From Lactarius indigo (Eukaryota; Basidiomycota; Agaricomycetes; Russulales; Russulaceae), in assembly GCA_025766275.1 (NCBI GenBank), contig JAFKAC010000017.1, positions 372,001 through 436,000 of the forward strand: a stretch of 64,000 bases of DNA, in the 5' to 3' direction. The notes under the pieces are model-generated. The model was not told where the DNA came from and did no database searches. It saw only the letters and a program-made list of their open reading frames with translations. Shown here in pieces: positions 46,140-57,415 of this stretch; position 1 is the stretch's first letter; every line of letters begins with the position of its first letter. A program made the position numbers and the translations under genes.

Positions 46140-46144
46140 AGGCG

Positions 46145-46535
46145 TGTCTCAGACGACACGCGAGTTTGGTATAAGTGCCCTCATTCAAGCTTCAAGCCCA
46201 GTCAAAACCCCGATGAATGAAACAGGATAGGAATGAATTTGATTGAATTGATTCAATCGAATTCAACTTTCCGGACTATATCCGATCAGATTCATTCGTG
46301 TGTTGTAAATAATTGATATTTGTTGCATGCAATTGCACAACGATTGATTTCGCCCGTTGAATCTTATTGATATCCGTTGAATCGTACTGAATGTTGTTGA
46401 ACCATGCACAAACGCGGAGAATTGAATTACAATGAGTTCAATTGATCTGAGTCCGTTCTACTGCAATACATGACAAAAGAATTCATTCTACACTACCAAG
46501 AAGCTACCAATTCAACCGAGGCTCCAGCAAGGTCT
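46145..46535. other. AT-rich spacer
   Basis: No gene. The stretch 46230-46420 has many overlapping GTTGAAT/ATTCAAC words, so it may be a decayed repeat. Confidence 0.4.
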
Positions 46536-48572
46536 TCAAGCCAGCGTCGAGCCAGCAGTTTTCTTCTTTGTCGCCTCGAGTTCGCACCAGGTATATGTCT
46601 GTAGATACAATTGGGTTAGATCGTGTCAGGTGAGAAATGGATGACTTACCATGTGGGTATCTTCGTCCAACTCATTCCATATCTTCACAAATTCATTGTG
46701 TGTCACTTGATGGTCCTTGAGGAAGTTGATTGCATAGAGGTTCCTATGGGGCTGTGTTAGGTCAAGTGGTCAAAATGATCCCGATACATACCTCGCAGTT
46801 GTGCTCTTTCCAGGGCGCATGATGCCCGCTTCCTTCGTCTTGGTCTTCGAGGCGCTCTTATCGGTCTTGCTGGTCGCCTCCGAGGCATCGCCAGACGACG
46901 CTGCTCCAGGTGTTGGAGCACTCATCACTGTGTCCGTTGCCGTCATTGGTGTGTCGTCGGTTGTGTTGGTGGACTTGCGTTCGGGGCCGGGCTTTGCAGG
47001 GATGCCATTGGTGGCAGTCGACAGTGCACCTTCCGGAGCTTGGTCAGGGGTGCTTGCCGTTGCATCCATCATCTGTGCATCATCGTTTGTGCCGGCTGAG
47101 TTGGGACGGGGAGCAGGTCCTAGCAGGGTGTGGTCAGTAACTGTTGTTGTTGTGATAGCATAAAGGGCGTACCTTCCTGGGTTTGGGTGTTGGCGTCTTC
47201 CGACGGCGGTACTGGAGGGGTAGTTGTGGCAGGAGTCTTCCAGATGATGTTGGCGCTGGGAATCAAGTTAGTGAAAACGGGTGTGTGGGGTCGCAGAGAT
47301 GTACAGTGGGTTCAGGATAATCTTTGTCAAAGCATGTTGTTAGTCCCATAGAATGTGAGTGGGATGATAGTGGACGTACTATGGACACCTCTGTGTCAGG
47401 GCCACCAGTCATCACAGTAGCATGTTGAGTATTGGATGGTCCCGGCAGACCTTCAGGGGCACCAGACGTCATGGGACCCTGATCCTCATGCACAGTGGGT
47501 GTGTTGCCGCCGTCTGTTGCCATAGGCACAATGGGTGGTGCAGGTTGGGTGGAAGGGGTGATGGTCGAGATTGGTGAGTTGAGGGTCGGACGAGAAGTGG
47601 ACAGTGACGTGGGAGACACGCCACATGTGTGCCGAGTGCCAGAGTGTGCATTGGATCGAGAAGTGGAGGGCGATATGGGGGACGCGCCACGTGTGCGCTG
47701 AGTGCCAGAGCACGCATTGGATCGAGAAGTGGAGGGCGACATGGGGGACACGCCATGTGTGCGCTGAGTGCCAGAGCGTGTATTGGGTCGAGAAGTGGAG
47801 GGCGATGTTGCAGACGTGCTATGCATGCGCCAAGCGACAGCGTGTGCCTTGGGTCGCACTGGAGGGTGGGATGGAGAAGAAATGGATGGGGTGGGATCAT
47901 CGATCATCTTGTCGATGTCCTCTTCCTTGTCGAAGTTGAAGTCCTCTTCCTCTTCGTCGTCATCAACAATCTGTCGGCGTGACCTGGGACCCAAGCTACA
48001 ACCAATCCAGCGTGATTTCCGGGCCACCACGGGGCTTGCAGTATGCAAGCATTTCCGAATGCTATCAGTGGGAGTCTCGTTGTCGGGGTATCGCATCTGG
48101 TACCAGTGGGTGTAGTCGATTGTTGGGATGGAGTTGGCCTTGTAGTGAGAGTCACAGAGTCGGAGGATAGGGTACTTAGCTTCGACCCTCCACCAGTACT
48201 CTCGGTGATGCCACGGCTTCACCTTCCCCCACAGCTGTCCAATCGGTCTGTATTTATCGCACATAGATGCCCAGATTTCTCGGGAGAAGGCCCGTATGTT
48301 GGCCACCTCATGACCATCCAACATTGTCCCATCTTCGTGCTTGAGGAACCAAAATTGCCGGTTTTCACCTGTGGCCACTGGTCCTCTGCGCATGGAACCA
48401 TTTGGTGAGAACTCCTTTCGTCGATTGAATTCCGCTCTTCGTTGATGCTTGAACCAGTAGTTGATCGTGGGGAAATCCACAGGATCCATGTCAGAGGGGG
48501 GTTCATTGATCTCGTCGACATTGGCGGCAGGCGGGTTCGGGGCTCTGGAGGCGATCCCTTGAATCGCTTTCC
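46536..48572 (-). pseudogene. Unknown repeated family U, copy 2, 5' end cut by a Gypsy LTR
   Basis: On the minus strand the gene runs from the LTR edge at 48572 to TGA at 46536-46538. The conserved block (48090-48366) has WFLKHEDGTML..IRAFSREIWASM..LRLCDSHYKANS..YTHWY, matching copy 1 at 21751-23694 in spacing. An acidic stretch (IVDDDEEEEDFNFDKEED), four 22-residue tandem repeats and a Pro/Thr-rich tail follow. After introns starting at about 47387 (GTACGT) and others, downstream exons encode GDASEATSKTDKSASKTKTK, then TTARNLYAINFLKDHQVTHNEF and TYTWCELEATKKKTAGSTLA. The last part corresponds to the NICMRQWNKKQ domain of copy 1, so both genes are one architecture. No function is known. Exon limits are approximate. 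Confidence 0.55.
47592..47855 (-). repeat. Four tandem 66-bp units coding 22-residue repeats
   Basis: Units begin at 47592, 47658, 47724 and 47790 (period exactly 66 bp) and encode variants of SPSTSRSNAxSGTQRTxGxS. The last unit is divergent. Ser/Thr/Arg-rich repeats of this kind are usually disordered linkers. Confidence 0.88.
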
Positions 48573-49673
48573 TGTAATTACATACTGTAAGATTATCCTC
48601 TGGACAAATGACAGTGATGCACCCAGTGTGCAGCTGGACGGATACACCAACAGTTTTTGCAGGTTCCACCTAGTACGCATGCGGACCGACAATAGCGATA
48701 CGACAGAATATACAAGGACGATTCCGGCCCGGTGGGCAATACCATGAGCGGCCAGGCTCTCATACGCGTTAAGGAGAAGTGAGACGACCGTCTCAGGCTC
48801 TGTACCGACGGGACACACATAGCAGTGTGTCGGCGTCGCTCCTAGTCTGCGAGACTAATAGGCCGAGCTAAGAAGAAGCAAGGCAACCATCCCAGGTTCT
48901 GTACTGGCGAGACACACATAGCGGTGTGTTGGCATTGCTCCTAGCCTGCCAGACAAATTGGCCGAGCCAGAGGAGCCCAGCAACCGTGTAGGCAGCCACA
49001 AGTCCACCTGACATCCTCGAGGCGCTATAGAGCGCAATTGTGACCGAATATTCACAGCTTTGGGTCCCTGTTGCTAGGATTTGTGCCGGTAACCGCCCAA
49101 TGAGAATAGCGACTGCGACCTCGAGAGTACCGAACTGCGTCGGTCGACATCAAACACGCTTCGCACCAGTACCACAGCTGCTGATTGGTAGTTCGCTCGG
49201 GTAGGCGTAACCCTACATATATAACTCTGGACTTGTACAGCCAATAGTAGAACGGTAGAAGCCTATTTAAGAGCCAGAGTTTCGTTGTATTTAGAAGGAG
49301 GCTAGGACTCTCCTGTACATTCCACATTCTCCTACCTTCTCAATCACACTCCTCTTGGCTTTGGATTTCCCTTCCCATTGCCACTTAAACATCTATAACT
49401 CTCGCGCTTCGATTGGGCTCCTGTGCGGGTACCTGCGTGCGACCTTGGCTAGCGTGCCATCACATTGCGTCTTAGCGATACTACGAATCTGGGCCGACTA
49501 GACCGCCCCTTTGTTTCGATCGATAATACAAACACTTCCATTCGCCCTCATAGGCCGATCGCCCGACCAGCAATAGTCCCTACTTTGCGACCTAGTGGTT
49601 ATATTCTTTGACCTCCTGAACCCAACTATCTCGGACTGCACTACGAACCGTCTAGCGGCAGTTTGGGGTATCA
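48573..49673 (+). repeat. Probable 5' LTR of decayed Gypsy element G3
   Basis: Starts TGTAATTACATACTG at the point where the family U reading frame is cut and ends GGGGTATCA just before TTTCTGGTGGCCAACGTGGG, a plausible primer region. The partner LTR is outside the window, so the 1.1-kb length is a prediction. Two diverged copies of a 60-bp block (CACACATAGC(A/G)GTGTG..) occur near 48810 and 48905. A TATA-like CTATTTAAGAG is near 49262. Confidence 0.55.
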
Positions 49674-49731
49674 TTTCTGGTGGCCAACGTGGGGAGGTTA
49701 GAATATAAAAGGATCAGTATAGGATATTTAG

Positions 49732-52700
49732 CAGACCATTCCACGACTAAGGCAACGCAACCTTCTAGAAGAACTAATCGACGCAGGCTACGACCCGACG
49801 CAGCCGATCCCCGGGAGCTTTACTAACCTAACAGATTCATTGTCGCTCGGTAGTGATCTTAGCGATCTCACACCCAGCTCGAATTCGGGCCGGGCAGAAT
49901 CAGATAGCGAACAAGAGGTTGACCTCATCCTGTCAAATATCTCAGCTCGGTCTTCGGCCCAACGTGGTGTAACCACCCGATCTAGGGCATGAGCGCAGGC
50001 TCAAGAACAACAAACATCTTCTGCGGCGATAGCAAATCAACCATCGAGTAACTTTCCAATGATACAAAATCCCACAACTGCGGCACAAAATCAGGTAAAC
50101 TCACAACCAATCGCACGACAACCACCGCCTTCGCATACAGCTTCGTAAACAACAACAGTCACACCGGTACCTCAACCTGTTCCAACACCATCGCAACCTC
50201 AAACAAATCCACAAATTCAACAAAACCAACAACAGCCGGTAAACCCTCAGAGAAGAATGCCTTTAGCAGACTTACCATCGGTCAACAAGAGTTCGGCACC
50301 AAGATTCTACGAAGATCGGCCGGCCGAAGCAGGAGAATACTTCAAACAGGTAGAAGACCTCTTCGATCAACATGGCGTGATAGACAACCAAGAAAAGAAG
50401 ACCGGCATCCTCAAGTATCTTAGTCTCAACACCAAACGCCTATGGTGAGGGGTACCCGCCTGGGCCGACCAGACCAAAACCTATGAAGAATTCAAAACTG
50501 GAGTCCTCCGGCTATACCCTCAAGCAAGCAACGAAGCGACTTTTACAATCCATGACCTTGACGCCAAGGTCGGCGAAAGAGCTCACATTGGAATCTTAAA
50601 CTTTGACGACCTGAGCGAGTACTATCGACAATTCCTCCTAATATCTCAGTACCTGCTCGGCAAGAATCGGCTATCAGCAGCAGAACAATCATGAGCCTTT
50701 ATGCGCGGATTTCAGCCGACACTAGAGCAACACATCAAGCAGCGACTACAGCTTAAGAAGCCCGATCACAACCCACAGGATACTTACGACTTGGCTGATA
50801 TCTACGACGCAGCCACCTGGGTACTAATGGGCACCGCGCTGACCGAATTCAAGAAAGCGCCACAAAGCCTGATCCCAGCGATAGCAACTACATCAACGAG
50901 TACAGATGTAAAGCTAGAAACGCTAATAGACGCACTCCAGAAGTTCATCAGTGGCGAAATGCCTCCACCTGCCAGTAGTCGAGCAAGGATTCCAAACCCC
51001 CGAACAGCAGACTCGACGTCGGTCTGCAACTTCTGCAGGGTTCCTGGCCATTTTATCTGAGAGTGCAAAATCGTAGCAGAATACGCTCGGCTGGGCAAGT
51101 GCAAGTGCAACCCAGAAGGTAAAGTAGTACTCCCCAGTGGAGCGATGGTCCCGCGCGATATTACTGGCGCATGGCTTCGCGATCGAGTAGACGAATACCA
51201 TAGGCGAAACCCTGGACAAGTCGGCGCAGCACAATTGCTCTTCGAAATGACGGCACATGTGCAGGACGAGAACGGACCATCTCACAAAGCTGTCAGATTC
51301 GCAGATCAATGTCCAGAAGTTGGGCAACCTGGAGTCTATGCTCTTTGCAGGCAACATACCACGAGGAATAGGCCAATGACCCAGCCGATAACAAGGCAAG
51401 AAAGTGAGCTGACAGACAACACCAGCAACCCTACGAAACAATCAACAATACAACAGGACTCACCCCCTCATCTATTGCAGTCGCTACCGCAAAACAAGAT
51501 CGCCGCAACCGCCAATAATGAAAACATTCACCCATATGCAGCAGCATCAGATGCGATTAACGGCCCTACCCTCGAAACAGCAAAAACCACGCAACGACCA
51601 AACTCTCAGCGCAGAAACGACCAAGCCTACACAACAACGGCGAAGATCTATGACGAAGGGGTCGCGTGTATGGTATACGACCGAGTCATGGACACACCGA
51701 TCACAATCTCGCAGCGTGAATTACTCTCCCTGGCTCCAGAGCTCTGAACCCAAGTCGCCGATGCAACAATAAGAAAACGCATCACTAGAGACATGACTCA
51801 AGCAATGATAGAAGAGCTAGCCGAAGAAGAGTCGAAACCAGACAGAACGTCGGCACATGAGGCACACATGCTGGCCTCGTTTGTAACCGCAGCAAGAGCG
51901 CCACCGGCGAACGCGACAGTAATTACCGACCCATACGAAGCCTATCTCAAGTCACGTGCCACCAACGAGTCACCCTCCCAAGATACAATAGAAGTCGCTG
52001 CAGAATCAAACTCGCTTTGCGCAATCATTCCGTTGGTTGACAACCAGGAGAAAGTAGAGGCGATCCTTGACCCAGGCTGTCAAATTGTAGCGATGTCAGA
52101 AGAAGTCTGCAACGCCTTGGCGCTCCCTTACGATCCTACAATTCGCCTCAACATGGTATCGGCGAACAGTGGGGTTAATCAATCACTGGGACTAGCCAGG
52201 AATGTCCCCTTCCTGATCGGCGACATAACACTGTATCTCCAAGTCCACATCTTGCGATCGCTGGCCTACGACATCCTACTCGGGCGACCATTCGATATTT
52301 TAACTCAATCAGTGGTTCACAACTACCGGGACGAGAACCAAACCATCACCATCCTCGATCCAAATACAGGCAAGTGCGCAAGAGTGCCGACAGTACAGTG
52401 CAGGAGTCACCGCTTCGCAGAGCGACGCAAGCGGGTCCAGATAGACCCACCTCAAGTTTCGGGTTTTTGAGTATCGAAGATTTGGTTCCACACCAAGGAG
52501 AGCTCACGATATCCCTAGAATATGATCCCAAAGAAAAGCAAGTCTCAATTGAAGCTTGTGCGCCCTTACCGGCCGATACCACACAGCGCGAGATCGCTGC
52601 AGCCTACATTTCACTATGCGACTCAGACTCACCAACTTTTGATTCTTTTCTCACGCTCCATTTACCTCCTGTCAACTCTCCGTCCCATACCTCAGAAAAG

Positions 52701-54507
52701 GGTAGCCCCCTTGTTACTTTTCATGAAACGAAAATGCCCCTTGCAATATTTGCCGGCAAGAAGTACAAGCCGGTAGCCCTCAAAATTCGACCAATAGAAA
52801 CAGAACTCCCTAGCCGATTCCACATTATCCGCGAAATCAAGGGCGACCCGCTTCAAGAACTACCGCAACTACCAACGCAACCGGCCGACTTTGTACCGAC
52901 CGGGCGGTATACCACAGAGCGAAAAGAACAGTTCGACCGCGTACACAGTGGCAACTTTCTGCTGCCAGAAGAACGCAAACTTATCCACCAACTAATGTGC
53001 TTACAGAACGGGGCCTTCGCTTGGACCGATAGTGAGCGGGGCAATTTCCGCGAAGACTTCTTTCCCCCAATAGAGATACCGACGATCCCACACAAGCCAT
53101 GGGCCCAACGCAACATTCCGATTCCGCCGGGCATCTACGACGAAGTCTGCTGATTGATTAAGAACAAAATCGACGCCGGAGTGTACGAACCATCGAACTC
53201 ATCTTACCAATCGCGCTGGTTCTGCGTGGTCAAGAAGGATGGGAAGTCCCTTCATATTGTCCACAGCTTAGAACCGCTCAACAAAGTCACCATCAAGCAT
53301 GCTGGAGTCACGCCGTTTACAGATCAAATCAGTGAGCACTTTGCTGGACGCGCATGTGGCGGCATGCTAGATCTATATGTCGGCTACGACGAACGAGGGA
53401 TCTCAACCAACTCGTGCGACCTAACAACCTTCCAATCCCCCTTTGGAGCGCTTCGGCTAGTAACACTACCAATGGGCTGGACGAACTCGGTTCCAATATT
53501 CCATGACGACGTCACCTATATCTTACAGCCAGAAATACCCGAAACCACCATTCCTTATATTGACGATGTACCGATCCAGGGACCCGCGGACCGCTACATA
53601 TCGGCCGATGGAAAAGAGGAGTGCATCCCCGAAAATCCAGGGATTCGCCGGTTTGTTTGGGAACACTTGCAAGGAGTCAATCGCGTAGTACAACGCATCA
53701 AGTACTCGGGAGGTACCTTCAGTGGCTACAAGTCAACGCTCTGTGCAGAGGAAATAACAGCAGTCGGCCACCAATGCACACCACTCAGAAGACTACCGGA
53801 ACCGGCGCGCGTCGATAAAATAGCGAAATGGGGTCCCTGTAAAGACCTATCTGAAGTTTGTGCATTCCTGGGCACAGTAGGAGTGTGTTGAATATTCATC
53901 CAAAACTTCACAAAGCGAGCCAACGCACTTGTTCACCTCACTCACAAGGGCATCCCCTTCGAATTTGGAGAAGCACAGCTGGCCTCTCAAGAAGACTTAA
54001 AACAAGCACTACTGAACTCGCCTGCGCTTAGACCGATCAACTATATGTCAGACTCGCCCATAATCCTAGCCGTCGACACCTCGCAAATAGCAGTCGGTTT
54101 CTACCTCTGTCAAGCCGATGAAAATATGGCAAAGAAACGTTTCTATGCACGCTTCGGCTCACTACCCCTCAACGACTGAGAGCGGCGCTTCTCCCAACCA
54201 AAATTAGAACTCTATGGGCTCTACTGGGCTCTGCGCGCCTACAAGATATACATCGTCGGCGTGCGCAACTTGATAATAGAAGTCGATGCAAGATATATCA
54301 AGGGCATGCTCAATAATCCAGACGTCTCTCCCTCGGCCAGCGTAAATCGCTGGATCGTCTCAATCCTGACTTTTCATTTTGAGCTTCGGCATGTACCCGG
54401 AAAGCACCACGGACCAGATGGACTTTCACAACGTCCACCACAAAACGGTGACCTCAGCGAAAGCGACGATGGAGATGAGTTCAATGACTGGATAGACAAC
54501 CTCTACG
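49732..54507 (+). pseudogene. Gag-Pol of Gypsy element G3, eight TGA and one TAA, cut by another element
   Basis: Frame 1 (49732-52470) encodes Gag with a knuckle CNFCRVPGHFI-stop-EC and a protease domain (ILDPGCQIVAMSEEVC). Frame 3 (52374-54507), overlapping by 97 bp, encodes reverse transcriptase (LDLYVGYDERGIS, PMGWTNSVPIF, YIDD) and RNase H (VDTSQIAVGFYL). Stops are at 49990, 50146 (TAA), 50446, 50692, 51058, 51745, 53151, 53889 and 54178. In most TGA cases relatives have Arg, for example GHF-I-R-EC and ND-R-ERRF, fitting CGA to TGA. The overlap suggests a programmed frameshift in the live ancestor. The integrase is missing because a different Gypsy LTR begins at 54508. Confidence 0.85.
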
Positions 54508-55085
54508 TGTTATGTCCTAGCAGGGGCGTGGGTTCTAGGGGTTTCAAGTCACACAAGTGTCAAGCAAAGACCTCTGTTGTCTTATTGCTATGAGACACAA
54601 GTGGCAAAAGTGTGGCACAGGGTGCAGCACTACTCTGTAATGTAGGACTCCTCGTCCGAAGTGTCTGACACTTCTCTACACTTGATCTTGCTAGTGCACA
54701 GAGTATAACAGGTGTGACGCGTTGATATAGTTCAACTGCAAAGACTTCGAAGTGTCCTGGCTAAGGACTGAGGTAGGGGATGCACAAGAGAAGGGAATAG
54801 AGCGAGGTCACACCAAAGTACAAAGGCAAGGTTGCTAGATTGCAAATGAAGCCAAGTCTGGCTTCCTACGGTCTATAGTACAGGTTTATATAGGACAGGG
54901 TTCCAAACAACATGAACACAAGTCCACACAATATCAAAGAGACTAAACGGAGCAAGCAGAAGTTCGGATCAAAGAAACAGCACCACTAGTAACAGTAGCT
55001 CCTTTGGTAACAAGGTATAGTACAGAAAGGGAAAGGCAGGGTGGAGACATACTGTGACTGAGGTCCGAAGCATCGGATCATAACA
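54508..55085 (-). repeat. 3' LTR of G2 copy A
   Basis: 578 bp; similar throughout to 61830-62408 with scattered substitutions, several of them non-CpG transitions. On the minus strand it begins TGTTATGATCC and is preceded by the purine tract GAGAGGGGCTCA (55086-55097). Confidence 0.88.
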
Positions 55086-55105
55086 TGAGCCCCTCTCTAA
55101 GTCAA

Positions 55106-56434
55106 CTCTCCCTAGAGTGCTTCGAAGTCCATCAGGTCGTAGACATTGTTGTCCACATCATTGGAGGGGGTGCTTTCACGAGGGAGGGGGCAGCGATGTT
55201 GGCGAAGGAAGTTGAAGGGGCCATGGGCCCCACACTTGCGACAATTTTCGTACTTGGGACACTTGATTTCTTCATGGCTGTTGCTGGTAAAACACTTCCC
55301 ACACCACTGAGTGCGTTCTTCTGGGGCTGGCCAGAGACACTGGTAGGGGAAGTGGTCAGTGCTAGAACACCTCCAGCAAAACTTCTGTTTTTGAGGGCAG
55401 GCGAAGGAGAGGTGGTCTTCAGACTGACACCTGTAACAAAGTCAGATGGTGCCAGTCCCCTTCTTGTTGGATCTGCGCTTGCGTCTCTTCTTCCTTTCTG
55501 CAGAGGGGCTAGGTCCTTCTGGTTCGTCATGGAGTTCTGGCATGGAGTGGTAACGAGGTGGGGCAGGGGCAGGAATGTGGTGGACTTCAAAGGGGTGAGT
55601 TTCTTCTTCCGGAGGAGGGGGGTGTAGTGTGAGCCATCGGTCTGCAATCCGGACATAGGCCTTGTGCTCTTGCAGCCTCCTTCGGGTGCTGGTTAGCTGC
55701 ATGTCCATGTTGAGGAGGTGCCTTTTGAGGGGCTCCATCATCTTGTACAGGCCTTCAATCTCCTTTCGGAGGGCCTTCTGGTTTCGCAAGAGTCAGCGAG
55801 TCCTGGAGATTTCTGCTGTGAGGCGGTCATCTTTCAGGTCTTCTAGGACTTCATCGACTTGTCTGGCTGTGGGGGAAGCTTCGTCCAAGTTCTGCATCTG
55901 AGCTGGGGTGATGGGGGGAGCTGGATTGTGGGGGTCGTCGTCTCTGGGAAGGAGGAAGAGGGGGAGGCCATAATGAGGGAAGTTCTTGCCCATGGTGCCG
56001 ATGACATCTTCTTTGTTCTTGCTGATCTTGATCCATTTAGCATCCTTTCGGATGTATGAGGTTGGGTCAGCGTCGTCAGGGATGAGGAAGTGGACATAGC
56101 GGCTGCTCCAGGGGTCATTCAAGAAGAAGGGGTAGCCAGGGTCGTCATCTTCTTCAGTAGTGATGTGCATCCTTTCATAGTTAATGGGGAGTGCGTCCAT
56201 GATTGGGTTGTTAACTATTTCGCTGAGGCGAGCCATGGTCACTCTAGGATCAGGGGGGGAGGTAGTAGGTCGGTGTATTTCAGGAGTAGGGGGAGCTGTG
56301 TGTCCAGGAGGGGGAACGCGAAGGGCTATTCCTCCTCCTTCTGTTTCTATGACGCTGGGCATGGTGGGATTGATGGGCTGTGGTTCCTGGATGAGTGAAG
56401 GCAAGGAAGGGGGTTGTGCTGGGAAGGGAGAATA
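55106..56434 (-). pseudogene. Knuckle ORF (C-terminal extension of Pol) of G2 copy A, two TGA
   Basis: Corresponds to the intact frame 62435-63853 of copy B. It starts MPSRSSSVERL near 56529 within the chromodomain frame and is broken at 55793-55795 and 55442-55444. Both stops are TGA where copy B has CGA (RTR-R-LLRNQ and GTI-R-LCYR). The CCHC knuckles lie after the second stop. Confidence 0.8.
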
Positions 56435-56784
56435 GCCAGAGGAGGGTGTGACAGAGGGTGTTTCGTCAAAGGAGCCTCTTTCCATGGCACGAGCAACAAG
56501 GCGTTCTACAGAGGAGGAGCGAGAGGGCATGGTGAAGAAGCTAGTGGGGAAGGTGGTTGCTGTTCGTACTATTACTTCCTTTCGTTTTAACCATTGCTTT
56601 GCTCCTTCGCTTCTGGGGTTGCTTTCAAAGTGTTCCTGAATAAGTTCTGGGGCGTTGAGGTTCTTTTCTGGTTCCCAGCTATTGTGTGCATCGGAGTATC
56701 CTTTCCACTTGATTAGGAACTGTAACTGGTTCCTGTGGCATCTTGTTTCTAGTATTTTCTCGACTTCCCACTCTTGTTCCCCAT
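55793..56784 (-). pseudogene. Chromodomain end of G2 Pol fused in frame to the knuckle ORF
   Basis: The minus-strand frame begins after the solo LTR with GEQEWEVEKILETRCHRNQL, a chromodomain with WKGY and W-EP residues, then runs without stop into MPSRSSSVERLVARAMERGS and the Pro-rich start of the knuckle ORF. In G2 the third ORF is thus a C-terminal extension of Pol, unlike the separate ORF of G1. Between the two parts is a short basic linker (QWLKRKEVIVRTATTF). Confidence 0.75.
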
Positions 56785-56788
56785 CTAC

Positions 56789-57415
56789 TGTTGATAAGTG
56801 ACCCTTGCGCACTTAGCGGCTCGTACGGACCGGACTTGCAGCATGGACTGCTTTAGATTAGATATACAGGACTTGTAGATTAGATACTATTTTGATCTGT
56901 ACAATCTGGACTTACCATTGCGTCATCTATGACATCACTGTACTTCTATGACATCATACATCCGGACTCCACGTTGTATAACGCCTTTGTACTTTCCTTT
57001 GTTCCATACTTAGCATTATCTTTATTATAATGTCACTATGATATCATTTGCTTCTGGACTCTCCTTATTCTTTCTTTCCTTGTTCTCAGAACGTCCACTC
57101 CTTTGTCCGTTTGTAGAACAATACTTCCTTGTACTGCGTGACTTAGTGTTACACCCCTTGTACAGTGTCACTACCAGAAAGTGTATAAGTAGAGTACCAT
57201 GTACGCTCCTGGTCCACATCAGTTCTCACTGCTTGTGTGCCAGGTAAGCTCCCTTCTCTCCAATGTAACAACATCAGTTCTCACTGCTTGTGTGCCAGAC
57301 TCCCTTTGCTTTACTTGCAAGATCCCTGTCTCACCTCTGCTTCCAGCACTCCAGCATATCTCACCACAGTCTACTTTGTCTCTGTGAGTATGCCCTCTGT
57401 GTTTGCTGTTCATCA
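56789..57415 (+). repeat. Solo LTR, family S, inside G2 pol
   Basis: 627 bp, TGTTGATAAG..GTTCATCA, with perfect TCTAC duplication (56784-56788 and 57416-57420). It separates the integrase C-terminal part (PPPDLVD) from the chromodomain (GEQEWEVE); without it and one target copy the frame is continuous. It is the youngest layer of the nest. The other family S copy is at 17899-18516. Confidence 0.88.
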
